From Parabacteroides distasonis ATCC 8503 (GTDB taxonomy: Bacteria; Bacteroidota; Bacteroidia; Bacteroidales; Tannerellaceae): 64,000 nt of DNA. Below are positions 1 through 9,582 of the stretch, piece after piece. A model generated the notes under the pieces. That model saw nothing but the letters and a program-made list of their open reading frames with translations, was not told the DNA's origin and did no database searches. How positions within the stretch are numbered: position 1 is the stretch's first letter; each line of letters starts with the position of its first letter. The translations under genes and the position numbers were made by a program. The stretch spans positions 829,501-893,500 of the forward strand of contig NC_009615.1 of NCBI RefSeq assembly GCF_000012845.1, written 5' to 3'.

Positions 1-732
1 CAAAAACACCGTGTCTCCACCGTGGATGAATTGATTGCTATACGGGATCAATACCAAGAGCAATTGCGTGCGATCGATTCTTTCGATGAGCAAATCGGTT
101 TGTTAGAAAGTCAATTGGATGCCTCGTATAAAGAGTTGCTTCAACAGGCCTCCGTGCTTAGCGAGCAGCGTAAAGTCGCTTCCACGGCGATGGCCTCGCA
201 ATTGGTCAAGATGATTATTCCGTTGGGGATGCCGAATACCCGTTTCCGTGTGGACATCCTTCCTCGCAAAGAGCCGGAGAGCGATGGAATGGACGATATC
301 CGATTTATGTTCTCCGCCAATAAGAGCGCGGAATTGCAGCCGGTAGCCCAAACCGCTTCCGGAGGTGAGATCTCCCGGTTGATGCTCTGCATTAAGGCTA
401 TGATTGCCGGGTTCACCGCTTTACCTACTATTATCTTTGATGAGGTAGATACGGGGGTATCGGGTGATATCGCCGATAAAATGGGGGATATCATGCAAGA
501 ACTCGGAACAAAGATGCAAGTTTTCGCTATCACTCACTTACCTCAGATAGCGGCGAAGGGGCAAGCTCATTATTTTGTTTATAAGAAGGATACCAAAGAC
601 CGTACGCTGACCCGTATCAAGCAATTAGAGGGGGAGGAACGTGTGAACGAGGTGGCCCGTATGTTGAGCGGAGCCTCGTTGACAGAGGCTTCTCTTGCCA
701 ATGCGAAAGATTTGTTGGGTATCAAGGATTAA
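1..732 (+). CDS. recN: DNA repair protein RecN, C-terminal part (5' end outside window)
   Basis: RecN is an SMC-like ATPase that acts early in recombinational repair of double-strand breaks. The reading frame is open from base 1, so the N-terminal Walker A part lies upstream of the window. The visible piece has the end of the coiled coil, then the ABC-type signature region (TASGGEISRLMLCIKAM), the Walker B segment (PTIIFDEVDTGVSGDIADKM) and the switch histidine (VFAITHLPQIAAKG). These are the standard RecN C-terminal landmarks in the right order. The gene ends 75 bases before the next one. Identification is firm; only the N-terminus is missing. Confidence 0.95.
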   Translation, partial: QKHRVSTVDELIAIRDQYQEQLRAIDSFDEQIGLLESQLDASYKELLQQASVLSEQRKVASTAMASQLVKMIIPLGMPNTRFRVDILPRKEPESDGMDDIRFMFSANKSAELQPVAQTASGGEISRLMLCIKAMIAGFTALPTIIFDEVDTGVSGDIADKMGDIMQELGTKMQVFAITHLPQIAAKGQAHYFVYKKDTKDRTLTRIKQLEGEERVNEVARMLSGASLTEASLANAKDLLGIKD

Positions 733-807
733 ACCTTTCTGAAGTAGGGCAGTCTTAGATAAAAGAACAAACGATTCGCTTTATTATTAACTTAAAATTG
801 AAAAGAC

Positions 808-1440
808 ATGAAACGATTCAGCTTACTATGTGTGTTGGCTATATTGTGCAGTTTACCCGCTTACAGCCAGTTTTGGATCAGTTTTGGGTGGAATGAACCG
901 CATTGTCAAAATTGTCTTTGGATGGAGCAAGCGATGCATTTGCCCGCTCGCCAAGCAGCGGAATACCATAAGATTATCCATAAGTACGGACAGAAAATAG
1001 AGAAGGAGGCCCGCCGTGACTATCGGTATTGGGACCGTGCGGCTCGCCGTATTTACGATTTGCGTATGGAAAGGGATCGTAAGATCCAACGTCTATTGAC
1101 TCCGGCCCAGTTCAATCTATATGTCCGTTTTGTAAGGGAGCATCCGCAACGTATCCATGATTATCGGGGATGGTATGCGAATCCGAGATATCCGGATCGC
1201 CGCCCGTCCCATGACTGCCGTCGATATGAGGATAACTATTGGAATTACCGCTGGGGTACCATTCACCATGACAATCATTGGAGAGACGACCGGCATGACT
1301 CAGATAGACATTGGGATCGTGACAACCATCGTCATGACTATCGGAAACCAGCGAAACCGGATAAGCCCAAACCTAAAAAGAATAAGAAGGATCGGGACGA
1401 TAGAAAAGAACGGTATTATAGCAATGGGCGAAAGGTCTAA
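808..1440 (+). CDS. Secreted basic protein with His/Asp/Arg-rich tail
   Basis: Unrecognised 210-residue protein. A signal peptide is clear at residues 1-20 (hydrophobic core, then PAYSQ), so it is exported to the periplasm or beyond. Residues 25-115 are helix-prone and contain two nearby Cys (HCQNCLW). From about residue 120 to the end the chain is low in complexity, dominated by Asp, Arg, His, Tyr and Pro, and finishes with a Lys-rich stretch. Such a tail could bind metal or polyanions, but nothing proves it. The start is supported by an A-rich leader. It ends tail to tail against the two-component genes, overlapping the response regulator's end by 4 bases. Confidence 0.7.
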   Translation: MKRFSLLCVLAILCSLPAYSQFWISFGWNEPHCQNCLWMEQAMHLPARQAAEYHKIIHKYGQKIEKEARRDYRYWDRAARRIYDLRMERDRKIQRLLTPAQFNLYVRFVREHPQRIHDYRGWYANPRYPDRRPSHDCRRYEDNYWNYRWGTIHHDNHWRDDRHDSDRHWDRDNHRHDYRKPAKPDKPKPKKNKKDRDDRKERYYSNGRKV

Positions 1441-2215
1441 TAATTCAACCATAGCTTGAAAGAGGCCCATTTTTCTTTGCTGACCAATATTTTCTCTTTA
1501 TGTTCCGGCTTTATGTGGACAATGACCTTATTCTGAAAATAGGGCTCTATTTTCACGATGGATTCGATATTTATGATCGTCTGCCGGTTCGTCCGGAAAA
1601 ATTTATCGGGATCTAATTGTTCCATGAGTTTATCCAGCGGGAAATCGATTATGTACTCCTTGTTTTGGCGTGTGACAGCGAAGGTGATCTTGTTTAATGA
1701 ATAAAAGTGGGGATATCCTCCACCTGTAAAGTGATCAGTTTCTCGTTGCCGGAAATAAGGAAACGGGTCCTGTATTTCTTGCCGGGATACGTGAGGGAAT
1801 GGAGTACTTCCAATAAATCATTTTGCTCTAAGAGCTTCTGGTTGTACTTAGACGTGACATGCTCGAATTTTTGGATGGCTTCCTCCAATCTCTCTTGTCG
1901 TATCGGTTTGAGTAGATAATCAATACTGTTTACCGTAAAGGCCCGGACTGCATATTCATCGTAAGCGGTCGTAAAGATAATGAGACTTGTAGGACAAGCC
2001 TGTTCTATAAATAAAAAAGAATTTCCATCCGACAACTGGATATCCAGAAAAACGATATCCGGATGCGGATGGGAAGCGAACCAAGCCACGGATGATTCGA
2101 TGCTTCCGGGTATCTTGATGATATCCCATTGCGGGCGTAATTTCTTTATCATACCTTCCAGTAACCGGGCGGCCGGTTTCTCATCTTCGATAATGGCTAC
2201 TTGGATATTATTCAT
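1437..2215 (-). pseudogene. LytTR-family response regulator, frameshifted
   Basis: The first part (2215 down to 1694) encodes a receiver domain: MNNIQVAIIEDE start, acidic pocket, phospho-acceptor Asp in DIVFLDIQLSDG, then Thr and Lys positions (FTTAYDEYA, YLLKPI). It then runs into a stop after EDIPTFIH. One base off, the frame continues as a textbook LytTR DNA-binding domain (YSLNKITFAVT, then FFRTNRQTIINIESI) to 1437. A single missing base near 1706-1712 explains this. As read, the regulator keeps its receiver but loses its DNA-binding output. Its ATG overlaps the kinase stop by 8 bases (translational coupling). An assembly error remains possible. Confidence 0.8.
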
Positions 2216-3248
2216 AAATAAGTGGGATTGATACGGTGAATTGGTGATCATTTTTTCGGATCTGGATATCCTGCTTACATAGTAATTGATAACGCTCCGA
2301 CAAATTCTTTAATCCTTTACCGGATGCGTTTGAGACTTTTTTAGGCCGTAATGTATTGCTGACGCATAGATATCGACTGTTCCTTTCAGTATATACCCGT
2401 ATGGTCATCGGGTTAAAATCGTCGATATAATTATGTTTCACGACATTCTCGGCTAGTAGTTGCAGTGTCAGAGGGGGCAATTGATGGTCAATGACGTTGT
2501 CGGGAAGATCGCGTTCCAACGACAAACAATCTCCCAGCCGGACTTGATGGAGGAATATATAGGAATCCAGAAAATCAAGCTCCTCTTTTAAAGAGACGAT
2601 CTGGCACTGTTGCTGGCGGAGCACGTAACGGTATACCTCGGATAGATGCTGCGTAAACTTGACTGCCGTAGCCGGATCATACTCTATCTCTGCTATCAAT
2701 GTATTCAAGCTATTGAATAGGAAATGAGGATTTAGCTGGCTTTGGAGAGCGGTATATTTAGCTTGTATAGATTCTGCTTCCAATCTTTGTTTCTCCTTAT
2801 ATAAATTCAATGTATAACGCATCGAATAATTAATCAAGAGAAGGCTGAAAATGATCATCTCCACGAACCAGACGGCTATTACCAAACCGGCCCCTTTTGC
2901 CCGGATCACGAAAGGATCGCCAATGCTTGTGATCCATTTCAACGAGATAAACAGGGTACAATTCATAAGTAGCAATAGGATCGCTACCAGCAGATAATGC
3001 CATAACATCCGGCTTTTATCGATATAATATAATGGATAGTTGGTAGCCATCCAATGGCTGCTGACCAGTAAACTGAAACCGAACAAGTTGAATACCGCTA
3101 TCGTGATGGACAAAGCGATCAATGAGATCTTTATATCGGGGATGCGCTCTTGTAGCTCCGTATGATATAACAGCAAGAAATAGGAAAAGACCCCTAATGC
3201 CGAAAACAAAAGGATACATGCCGATTTCCCGTATGATATTTCTTTCAT
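2208..3248 (-). CDS. LytS/YehU-type sensor histidine kinase
   Basis: 346 residues. Four hydrophobic segments lie at about 10-28, 40-63, 82-104 and 119-142, then a short coiled linker, then a His_kinase domain (PF06580 type) with the motif QLNPHFLFNSLNTL, His at about 175. An HATPase follows, with the N-box (QLLAENVVKHN) and a G-box (SGKGLKNLSERYQ). These kinases phosphorylate LytTR regulators, and the partner lies directly downstream and overlaps the stop codon. It is the fourth gene of a leftward efflux operon, 3 bases after the TolC-like gene. The natural reading is an envelope-stress or drug sensor for the pump, but its regulator is frameshifted. Confidence 0.88.
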   Translation of the reverse strand: MKEISYGKSACILLFSALGVFSYFLLLYHTELQERIPDIKISLIALSITIAVFNLFGFSLLVSSHWMATNYPLYYIDKSRMLWHYLLVAILLLLMNCTLFISLKWITSIGDPFVIRAKGAGLVIAVWFVEMIIFSLLLINYSMRYTLNLYKEKQRLEAESIQAKYTALQSQLNPHFLFNSLNTLIAEIEYDPATAVKFTQHLSEVYRYVLRQQQCQIVSLKEELDFLDSYIFLHQVRLGDCLSLERDLPDNVIDHQLPPLTLQLLAENVVKHNYIDDFNPMTIRVYTERNSRYLCVSNTLRPKKVSNASGKGLKNLSERYQLLCKQDIQIRKNDHQFTVSIPLIYE

Positions 3249-3251
3249 GAC

Positions 3252-4562
3252 CTATTCTTTTTCGCGAAGATAATAAATTGCCCGTTCGAAATCCGTCTTC
3301 GCCATCTGTGCGTTTAGTTTGGATTGTATATAATTAACCTGAGCTTGCTGATGATATAATTGAGCGTTGATAACCTCGACGATGGAAACATTCCCCTCCT
3401 TATAACGCTCCATGGCCATTTGCTCACTTTCGGATGCTTTTGATAATGAGCTCTCGGTTAGTTCGACTTTATCGATAGCTTGTTTATAGTTGTAATGGGC
3501 GGTTTGTATTTCCAGCCGGATCTTATCTTGCGTCTTGCTGAGATTCTGTTGAGCCATATTGATGGCGTACGAGGAAGCGTTGCGGGTACTCTTACGTTTT
3601 CCCCATTCGAAGAGCGGGATACTGAGCTTGGCGTAGATCGCATAGTTCGGATCTAGGTCGGATTTGAAGTTATAGCCCGGTGAGGAATAACTTCCATCTA
3701 CTCCAATATGGAATTGGGGTAAGAAATGGGCATCCGCTATTTTCCGGGATGATTCCTGTAACTCGATCTTGTTTTTGGCGATCCGGTATTCCGGCCTGCT
3801 GGTTATCGCGTTATCTATCTCATCCGATAAAGGGATAAATTGTTTGAGGGCGATTACGGAATGATCGATCGGCAAGGTATCGCTCGGGTTTACACCAGCG
3901 AAAGAATTAAGGGCCAAACGTGCGATCTCGGCGTTATCACGAGTTTGCAATAACTGGAAATCTGCATCGTTTAGCTTTACCTCCGCCATAAGAAGATCGT
4001 TTCGATCGATGTATTCGACTTCTACCCGGTGGCGTACGACGTCCACCAGTTGCTGTATGGATGTACGAAATGCCTGTGCCACGAAAACCAGCTCGTGCTG
4101 GGCTACCGCATTCCAATAGTAGATATCGGCGTCGTGTAGGGTATTGCTTTTTATACGATCGGATTCATTGGATGCCAACTCTTTTTCTTGCCGTGCTTTT
4201 TGGTAGTTGGCACGAATGCCGCCTCCGGTATAAATCGGTTGCGAGAGGGAGAGAGTCGCCCCATATTTCAGATCTTTACCTTGAAAATAAAGGGGGGAAT
4301 TCATAGATGGCAAATCAATCGATAATTCTAGCGGATTACCGGTATAATTGAAATTACCTTCCGCCGAGAGTTTCGGTTTGAAATCCGCACGGGCCGATTT
4401 GATCATTTCCTGTTTCATGGCCTCGTTGTATCCCGCTGCTTTCAAGTCTTGGTTGTATTCCAAGACTTTTTCCCTATATTGCGCTTGATAATCGCTGTTT
4501 TGTGCGATTAACGGGAAGGATAGGAAGGATAAGAGACCGCTGATAATATATACTTTGTCCAT
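3252..4562 (-). CDS. TolC-family outer-membrane efflux channel
   Basis: 436 residues, the usual size for an OEP/TolC protomer. A signal peptide (residues 1-20, ending LIAQN) is followed by two long heptad-rich helical repeats containing the conserved proline-glycine turns typical of the family (QPIYTGGGIRANYQKAR near residue 110; IPLFEWGKRKSTRNA near 320). It forms the outer-membrane tunnel through which the RND pump expels substrates. It is cotranscribed with the pump (gap of 9 bases) and the sensor kinase (3 bases). No irregularities seen. Confidence 0.9.
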   Translation of the reverse strand: MDKVYIISGLLSFLSFPLIAQNSDYQAQYREKVLEYNQDLKAAGYNEAMKQEMIKSARADFKPKLSAEGNFNYTGNPLELSIDLPSMNSPLYFQGKDLKYGATLSLSQPIYTGGGIRANYQKARQEKELASNESDRIKSNTLHDADIYYWNAVAQHELVFVAQAFRTSIQQLVDVVRHRVEVEYIDRNDLLMAEVKLNDADFQLLQTRDNAEIARLALNSFAGVNPSDTLPIDHSVIALKQFIPLSDEIDNAITSRPEYRIAKNKIELQESSRKIADAHFLPQFHIGVDGSYSSPGYNFKSDLDPNYAIYAKLSIPLFEWGKRKSTRNASSYAINMAQQNLSKTQDKIRLEIQTAHYNYKQAIDKVELTESSLSKASESEQMAMERYKEGNVSIVEVINAQLYHQQAQVNYIQSKLNAQMAKTDFERAIYYLREKE

Positions 4563-4571
4563 TTTTATCGT

Positions 4572-7500
4572 TTATTTGTGAGGTGAATGAATCCGGTAAA
4601 ACAATGCGTATAACGTCGGGGTTACGAATAACGTAAGTAAGGTGGCGAAGGTGAGTCCGAAGATAATAGTCGCCGCCATTCCACCGAACGCTACGTCGAA
4701 AAGTAAAGGCACCATTCCTAAAATAGTCGTGGTAGCCGCCATCAAGACCGGGCGAGTCCTTGAGATGGTTGCCTCTATGATCGAGTCGTATGGAGAGATA
4801 CCGTTACGACGTTGCGTGTTAATCTCGTCTAATAATACGATTACGTTTTTGATAATCATACCCAAGAGCCCCAACCATCCGGCGATCGGGAAAAAGCCGA
4901 AATCGAACCCGGTAAGTAACATACCGATCGCTACCCCGATTAAGGAGAGAGGGAGCACGCAAAGGATGATTATCGGTTGACGGAAATTGGAGAATAAAGC
5001 GACCAATATAACAACCAACATCAAGAAAGCCAGCGGGAAGAATTTGACAAGGGCTTGCAATCCCTCTGTCTGGTCTTTATATTGTGAATCCCAGAAGAAG
5101 CTATATCCTTGGGGCAGGTTCATTTTCTCGATCTCTTCCCGAATCTCACCGTGTACCTCAGACATGGTGTAACCGTTTTTCACGCCGCACATCGCTGCCA
5201 TAGACAATTGCCGGTTGTAGGTCCTGATCTGCGGATATTCCCATGCGGAGGTTACCTGTCGGGTTACTTGCGACAAGGGCGCGGATTTCTCTCCGTTCCA
5301 CACCGAGAAATCACCTAATGAACGGGGGTCGTTGATCCCGCTCGTCTCCGATTTCAATAAGACCGGGACTTTCTTTTCCTCATCCCGGTAAATCCCGATA
5401 ACCGCACCTTCCTCGATGGATTTGACGGATTCCATCAAATGAGCCTTGGTGATACCTAAGGAACCGGCTTTTACCGGATCGTATGCCGGGCGTATCATAT
5501 AGGTCATATTACCCCATTCATTCCGGGCATCGGTTACTTTCGGGTTCCTTCGCATAATGTCGATAGCTACTCCAGCCAAAGAGTCCAATACCGCCGGGTC
5601 CGGCCCGAGGAAACGGGCTTCTATCAAGGCTTCCGTAAGCGGGCTCAGCTCAAACTTATTCACCTTGATGAGCGGTTCCGGATATTTTAAGCGAATAGAG
5701 TCTTGTAGCAAGGCATGCAATTCCCGGGCCTCTCCGGATGTCTTACATTTTACCAATAATTGGGCATAGTTTGGTTGGGGACCGAAGCTAACGTTCGATA
5801 GATAATAACGGGGCGGTGTCCGTCCGATATAAGAGGAAACCATTTCCGTCTGCGAATATTCTTGGATGGATTCGGCCATATCGGTAGCGTATCGATCGGT
5901 TTCCTCGATGGCTGTACCTTCCGGTAGCCACATATCTAAAGTGAAATACTGCTTATCGAGCGAGGGCACGAACACTTTCGGGATAAACTGGAAACTCCAT
6001 GCGGAGATAACCAATAGAACGGATAAGATACCTACTGTAGCGTATCGGTATTTGATGACAAGGCGTAGGGAAGACCGAAAATAATCATAGTATTTTCCGG
6101 AGAATAATTCCCCTGTTAACTCTTCCGGTCTGGGGCGCCGTACAAACTCTTGGATGAAGAATGGGGTTTGCGTAAGCGCGAACACCCAGCTGAACATCAA
6201 GGATACTCCGATCACGATCACTAAGGATGAAAGTAATTCGCCCGTGATATGCGGTGAATAGTAAATGGGCAAGAACGTGAGGATCGCGATAGCCGTAGCC
6301 GCCAGTAGAGGCAGGGCGGTGGATGAGCAAGCCCTCATGATCGCAATACGTTTGCGCATGCCTCGTTGCATATTTACCAAGGCAGAGTCCGATACTACGA
6401 TGGCGTTATCTACCAACATACCCATCGCGATGATGATAGCGGCAAGAGACATTCGTTGCAAGGCGATCCCGTTGGCGAACATGACAATTAAAGTGGCGAA
6501 GATAGAGAAAACCAATCCGCTACCGATCAAAAGGCCGTTTTTGAAACCGATAAAGAACAATAAGATCGCTACTACGGTCACGACGGAGATGATCAAGTTC
6601 AAGATAAATCCTTGGTTGGCCACGGCGGACTCATATCCTTGGTCGTATATGGAGGTGAGCTCAAAACCCTTGGGCATGGTCTCCGAAAATGATTGAATAC
6701 GCTTTTTCACGGCTTTGGCCATATCGACCACGTTCCCGGTCGGTATGGTAGAGATAGCGATACCGACCGCTTGCTTGTTATTGATGCGCATGAAGTTTTG
6801 GGGCGGAGTCTGGTAACCCTCTTCGATACGGGCGATATCGCCTAGCCGGAAATGCTCGCCGGAATGAGATACGATCGTAAGGTTACGGATATCATCCAAG
6901 GAGTAAAAATTACCGGTGGATTCGATACGTATGCGAGTGTCCCCGTTGCGAATACTCCCGGCGTCTACCACTTTATTCTGTCCGTCGAACGCCCGTTTGA
7001 TATCAGCTGTCGTAATACCCCGATTGGATAAGATCGTGGGGTTTATCCGGATATCGATTACGGGAGTTTGTATGCCGTAGATCTCTACCTTTGCCACGTC
7101 TTTTACTTTCAGTAAATCGTCTTTGATCAGTTTGGCTTGATCCTCCAGTTCCCGGTAGGTATAAGATTCTCCGGTCAATCCGTAGAAAACACCCAATACA
7201 TCGCCAAAATCATCATTGATGATGGAGGTTCCCGCTCCGGAAGGTAATTTGCCTTGTACGTCGTTTACCTTTCGGCGTAGTTTATCCCATAACTGCTGCA
7301 TCTCGTCGGCCCGGATTTCCTTTTTCACGTAGACCGTGATCTTGGAAAGTCCAGCCCGGTTCTCTGTCTTCAGATAGTATAACTCGCCTAAGGATTGAAT
7401 GGCTTCTTCCAGCACATCCGTCACTTGGGACTGAACTTCCGAGGGGGAGGCGCCGGGATAAGGGGTAAGTACCAAGGCTTGCTTGATCGTAAACGGGGCA

Positions 7501-7613
7501 TCTTCCAGTTTTCCCATCTTTGCGTAAGAGAACAGTCCCCCTGCCAAGATCAGGACTAGCAGGAGCCATGTAACCGCTTTGTTTTTCAGGAAATATTTGA
7601 TGAATTTTTGCAT
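4572..7613 (-). CDS. RND (AcrB/HAE1-type) efflux pump permease
   Basis: 1013 residues, full length for an RND transporter. It shows the N-terminal transmembrane helix, a porter domain with the conserved LTPYPGASPSEVQSQVTD motif, a second porter repeat, and two blocks of hydrophobic helices at about 335-500 and 850-1005. The charged proton-relay stretch (MGMLVDNAIVVSDSALVN) has the family's D near helix 4. It drives export from the inner membrane and periplasm using the proton gradient, as a trimer with the adaptor and outer channel encoded on either side. The sequence resembles the AcrB/CusA-like drug pumps common in Bacteroidales. Substrates cannot be read from sequence. Confidence 0.93.
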   Translation of the reverse strand: MQKFIKYFLKNKAVTWLLLVLILAGGLFSYAKMGKLEDAPFTIKQALVLTPYPGASPSEVQSQVTDVLEEAIQSLGELYYLKTENRAGLSKITVYVKKEIRADEMQQLWDKLRRKVNDVQGKLPSGAGTSIINDDFGDVLGVFYGLTGESYTYRELEDQAKLIKDDLLKVKDVAKVEIYGIQTPVIDIRINPTILSNRGITTADIKRAFDGQNKVVDAGSIRNGDTRIRIESTGNFYSLDDIRNLTIVSHSGEHFRLGDIARIEEGYQTPPQNFMRINNKQAVGIAISTIPTGNVVDMAKAVKKRIQSFSETMPKGFELTSIYDQGYESAVANQGFILNLIISVVTVVAILLFFIGFKNGLLIGSGLVFSIFATLIVMFANGIALQRMSLAAIIIAMGMLVDNAIVVSDSALVNMQRGMRKRIAIMRACSSTALPLLAATAIAILTFLPIYYSPHITGELLSSLVIVIGVSLMFSWVFALTQTPFFIQEFVRRPRPEELTGELFSGKYYDYFRSSLRLVIKYRYATVGILSVLLVISAWSFQFIPKVFVPSLDKQYFTLDMWLPEGTAIEETDRYATDMAESIQEYSQTEMVSSYIGRTPPRYYLSNVSFGPQPNYAQLLVKCKTSGEARELHALLQDSIRLKYPEPLIKVNKFELSPLTEALIEARFLGPDPAVLDSLAGVAIDIMRRNPKVTDARNEWGNMTYMIRPAYDPVKAGSLGITKAHLMESVKSIEEGAVIGIYRDEEKKVPVLLKSETSGINDPRSLGDFSVWNGEKSAPLSQVTRQVTSAWEYPQIRTYNRQLSMAAMCGVKNGYTMSEVHGEIREEIEKMNLPQGYSFFWDSQYKDQTEGLQALVKFFPLAFLMLVVILVALFSNFRQPIIILCVLPLSLIGVAIGMLLTGFDFGFFPIAGWLGLLGMIIKNVIVLLDEINTQRRNGISPYDSIIEATISRTRPVLMAATTTILGMVPLLFDVAFGGMAATIIFGLTFATLLTLFVTPTLYALFYRIHSPHK

Positions 7614-7618
7614 CTTAC

Positions 7619-8659
7619 TTATTTTTGGATGGTTACGGTACTATTTTCGGAAAGGAAACGTTGCCTTGTCAATACGACAAGGTCATTTTCCGTGATTCCT
7701 TCCACGATCTCTATCTGGTTATTTCTTTGCTCACCGAGTTTGACGGGAACGGAGTTAACCTTGTCTCCTTTAACCACCCATACATAATCTCCTTTTTGGG
7801 GGCGATGACAGATAGCCGTTAAGGGAAGCCATAGATTTTGAGACCGCTCTTCTTTGGGTAGGTCGATCGAGAGGATTCCACTCATTCCGCCCAGCCATTC
7901 CATATCTGGATTTGGGACAATGGCGGTCAGCAGATAAGAGAGGTTATTGTTTGTCGTACTTTTAGACACATATAAATCGGAAGGGGTGATTGTCCGTTCG
8001 GGAGCCGTATCGAAATGGATTCCTATTTGACATAGCTTCTGTTTTTCTTTATCATATAAGTGTAAGGCGACTTCCTCTGGTATATAGGTCTCGATCTTGA
8101 GCCTGTCCAGTTCTATGAAGGTAAGGATTGGCTCGGTCGCTTTCACGTCTTGGAAAGGTTCGATATGGATATTTTGGATATACCCGTCGTAAGGGGCGCT
8201 CAGATGGGTATCGCTTAGGGCGTTGACGGCGGTCTCGTAATTGGATTTGGCGACAAGGAAATCCGCTTTTGCCTTCTCATAATTACTTCCGGAGATGTTA
8301 TTCTTTTTGTAAAGGGCCTCGATCCGTTTATACTCTTGGTTGGTTTGCGAGTAGAGCGCCTCTGTTTGCTGCTTGCGAATCAAGAAGTCACGGTTATCGA
8401 TCGAGAGGATCGTGCTGTCTTTGGAGAACGCTTGTCCGGGCCGTAAGTCGAAATTTAAGACGGGGCCATTGATGCGGAAAGATAGGACCGTCTCATTGTA
8501 GGGCCTTGATAAAAAGGTGTATTCACGACTTCTGCCGATCTCTGTCTTTTTTATTGGAGAGATCACCTCGACAGGTAAGTTCGTGCCTTCGGACTTTGTG
8601 TTCTTTTGGCATGCCGATAAAAGGATGCCCAGAAGCAGGATGTATGAAATTCTTCTCAT
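7619..8659 (-). CDS. RND efflux periplasmic adaptor (membrane fusion lipoprotein)
   Basis: 346 residues. The N-terminus has a lipobox (LLLGILLSACQK), so it is a lipid-anchored periplasmic protein. The order is the MFP one: lipoyl/barrel-sandwich half (LRPGQAFSKDSTILSID), an alpha-helical hairpin (about residues 95-145), the second lipoyl half (LSAPYDGYIQNIHIEPFQDV), a beta-barrel and a membrane-proximal domain. It bridges pump and outer channel. It is the first gene of the leftward operon; a TATTTTTG box on the minus strand at 8688-8695 is a plausible promoter. Confidence 0.92.
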   Translation of the reverse strand: MRRISYILLLGILLSACQKNTKSEGTNLPVEVISPIKKTEIGRSREYTFLSRPYNETVLSFRINGPVLNFDLRPGQAFSKDSTILSIDNRDFLIRKQQTEALYSQTNQEYKRIEALYKKNNISGSNYEKAKADFLVAKSNYETAVNALSDTHLSAPYDGYIQNIHIEPFQDVKATEPILTFIELDRLKIETYIPEEVALHLYDKEKQKLCQIGIHFDTAPERTITPSDLYVSKSTTNNNLSYLLTAIVPNPDMEWLGGMSGILSIDLPKEERSQNLWLPLTAICHRPQKGDYVWVVKGDKVNSVPVKLGEQRNNQIEIVEGITENDLVVLTRQRFLSENSTVTIQK

Positions 8660-8687
8660 AAGATATACCTAGTTATTTGTTACCGGG

Positions 8688-8695
8688 CAAAAATA
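8688..8695 (-). promoter_or_regulatory. Putative -7 box for the efflux/two-component operon
   Basis: Read on the minus strand this is TATTTTTG, matching the Bacteroides -7 consensus TAnnTTTG, 29 bases upstream of the adaptor start. No clear -33 element was picked out. Confidence 0.4.
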
Positions 8696-8813
8696 GAGGC
8701 AATGGATGAAGGAATAAGGCGGATTTTTACTGAATCGGAAGATACCGTCGCTCAACTGGAAAATAGACCGGCCCAACCTTAATTTATAACGAGGCGGACG
8801 ATGGATGCCTTAT

Positions 8814-8881
8814 ACCGTGTATCACTATAGGCAATGCCCACTGCAACGCCTGTGCAGTGACAATTAGAACCGGTGATACGG
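8814..8881. repeat. Nested intergenic inverted repeats
   Basis: An inner hairpin (CACTGCA, loop of 7, TGCAGTG at 8839-8859) sits between outer arms (ACCGTGTATCAC at 8814-8825 and GTGATACGG at 8873-8881). It lies between divergent genes, just upstream of the tdk promoter. It could be a small structured repeat or a regulator-binding site. No T tract follows, so it is not an obvious terminator. Confidence 0.4.
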
Positions 8882-8913
8882 TGAGTAAGCTTCCGCGGTT
8901 CCGCTTTTTTATG

Positions 8914-8921
8914 TACTTTTG
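8914..8921 (+). promoter_or_regulatory. Putative -7 box for tdk
   Basis: TACTTTTG fits TAnnTTTG and lies 22 bases before the ATG at 8943. A purine-rich AAGGAGAAAG follows at the right distance from that ATG. Together they argue against the upstream TTG at 8919 as start. Confidence 0.5.
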
Positions 8922-8942
8922 CCGGCAAAAAAGGAGAAAGTA

Positions 8943-9533
8943 ATGACATTGCCTTCAGAAGAACATATATTCCAGTATCCGGGACAAGGGCGGATCGAGG
9001 TGATTTGCGGTTCCATGTTTTCCGGTAAGACGGAGGAGCTTATCCGCCGTTTGAAGCGGGCTAAATTCGCCAAGCAGCGGGTGGAGATTTTCAAGCCTGC
9101 GATTGATACCCGCTATTCGCAGGATAACGTGGTCTCGCACGATAGTAATTCGATTCCTTCTACTCCGGTGGATTCTTCCTCCAGTATCCTATTGTTCACT
9201 TCCGAGATCGATGTGGTGGGGATAGACGAGGCCCAGTTTTTCGATGAGGGATTGGTAAACGTGTGCAATCAATTGGCCGCTAACGGTATCCGGGTGATCG
9301 TGGCTGGGTTGGACATGGACTATAAGGGAGTTCCTTTCGGTCCTATGCCGGAGCTATGCGCTATCGCCGATGAGGTGACGAAAGTGCATGCCATCTGCGT
9401 GAAATGCGGACGTTTGGCTTACGTATCCCATCGTATCGTGGGAAATGATAAACGGGTCTTTTTAGGGGAACAATCCGAATACGAGCCTTTATGCCGGGAA
9501 TGCTATGCGAAGGCTGAAGGTTTGAAGAATTGA
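8943..9533 (+). CDS. tdk: Thymidine kinase (type II)
   Basis: 196 residues, typical for bacterial type II thymidine kinase, which phosphorylates thymidine to dTMP in the salvage pathway. Visible motifs: P-loop [11 protein letters not shown], Walker B-like [11 protein letters not shown] with the catalytic Glu, the lasso region, and four Cys of the structural zinc site (CVKCG and CRECY). The start at 8943 is chosen because it follows AAGGAGAAAG and lies downstream of the -7 box; a longer reading from TTG 8919 would begin inside the promoter. Followed by rlmB in the same direction, with its own promoter boxes. Confidence 0.95.
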   Translation: MTLPSEEHIFQYPGQGRIEVICGSMFSGKTEELIRRLKRAKFAKQRVEIFKPAIDTRYSQDNVVSHDSNSIPSTPVDSSSSILLFTSEIDVVGIDEAQFFDEGLVNVCNQLAANGIRVIVAGLDMDYKGVPFGPMPELCAIADEVTKVHAICVKCGRLAYVSHRIVGNDKRVFLGEQSEYEPLCRECYAKAEGLKN

Positions 9534-9544
9534 TTATTTATCCC

Positions 9545-9569
9545 TACATTTGTGAAATTAATAGTTTTG
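9545..9569 (+). promoter_or_regulatory. Putative promoter boxes upstream of rlmB
   Basis: Two overlapping candidates, TACATTTG (9545-9552) and TAGTTTTG (9562-9569), match the TAnnTTTG -7 consensus 14-38 bases before the rlmB start. Confidence 0.4.
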
Positions 9570-9582
9570 CGTTATATAAAGT

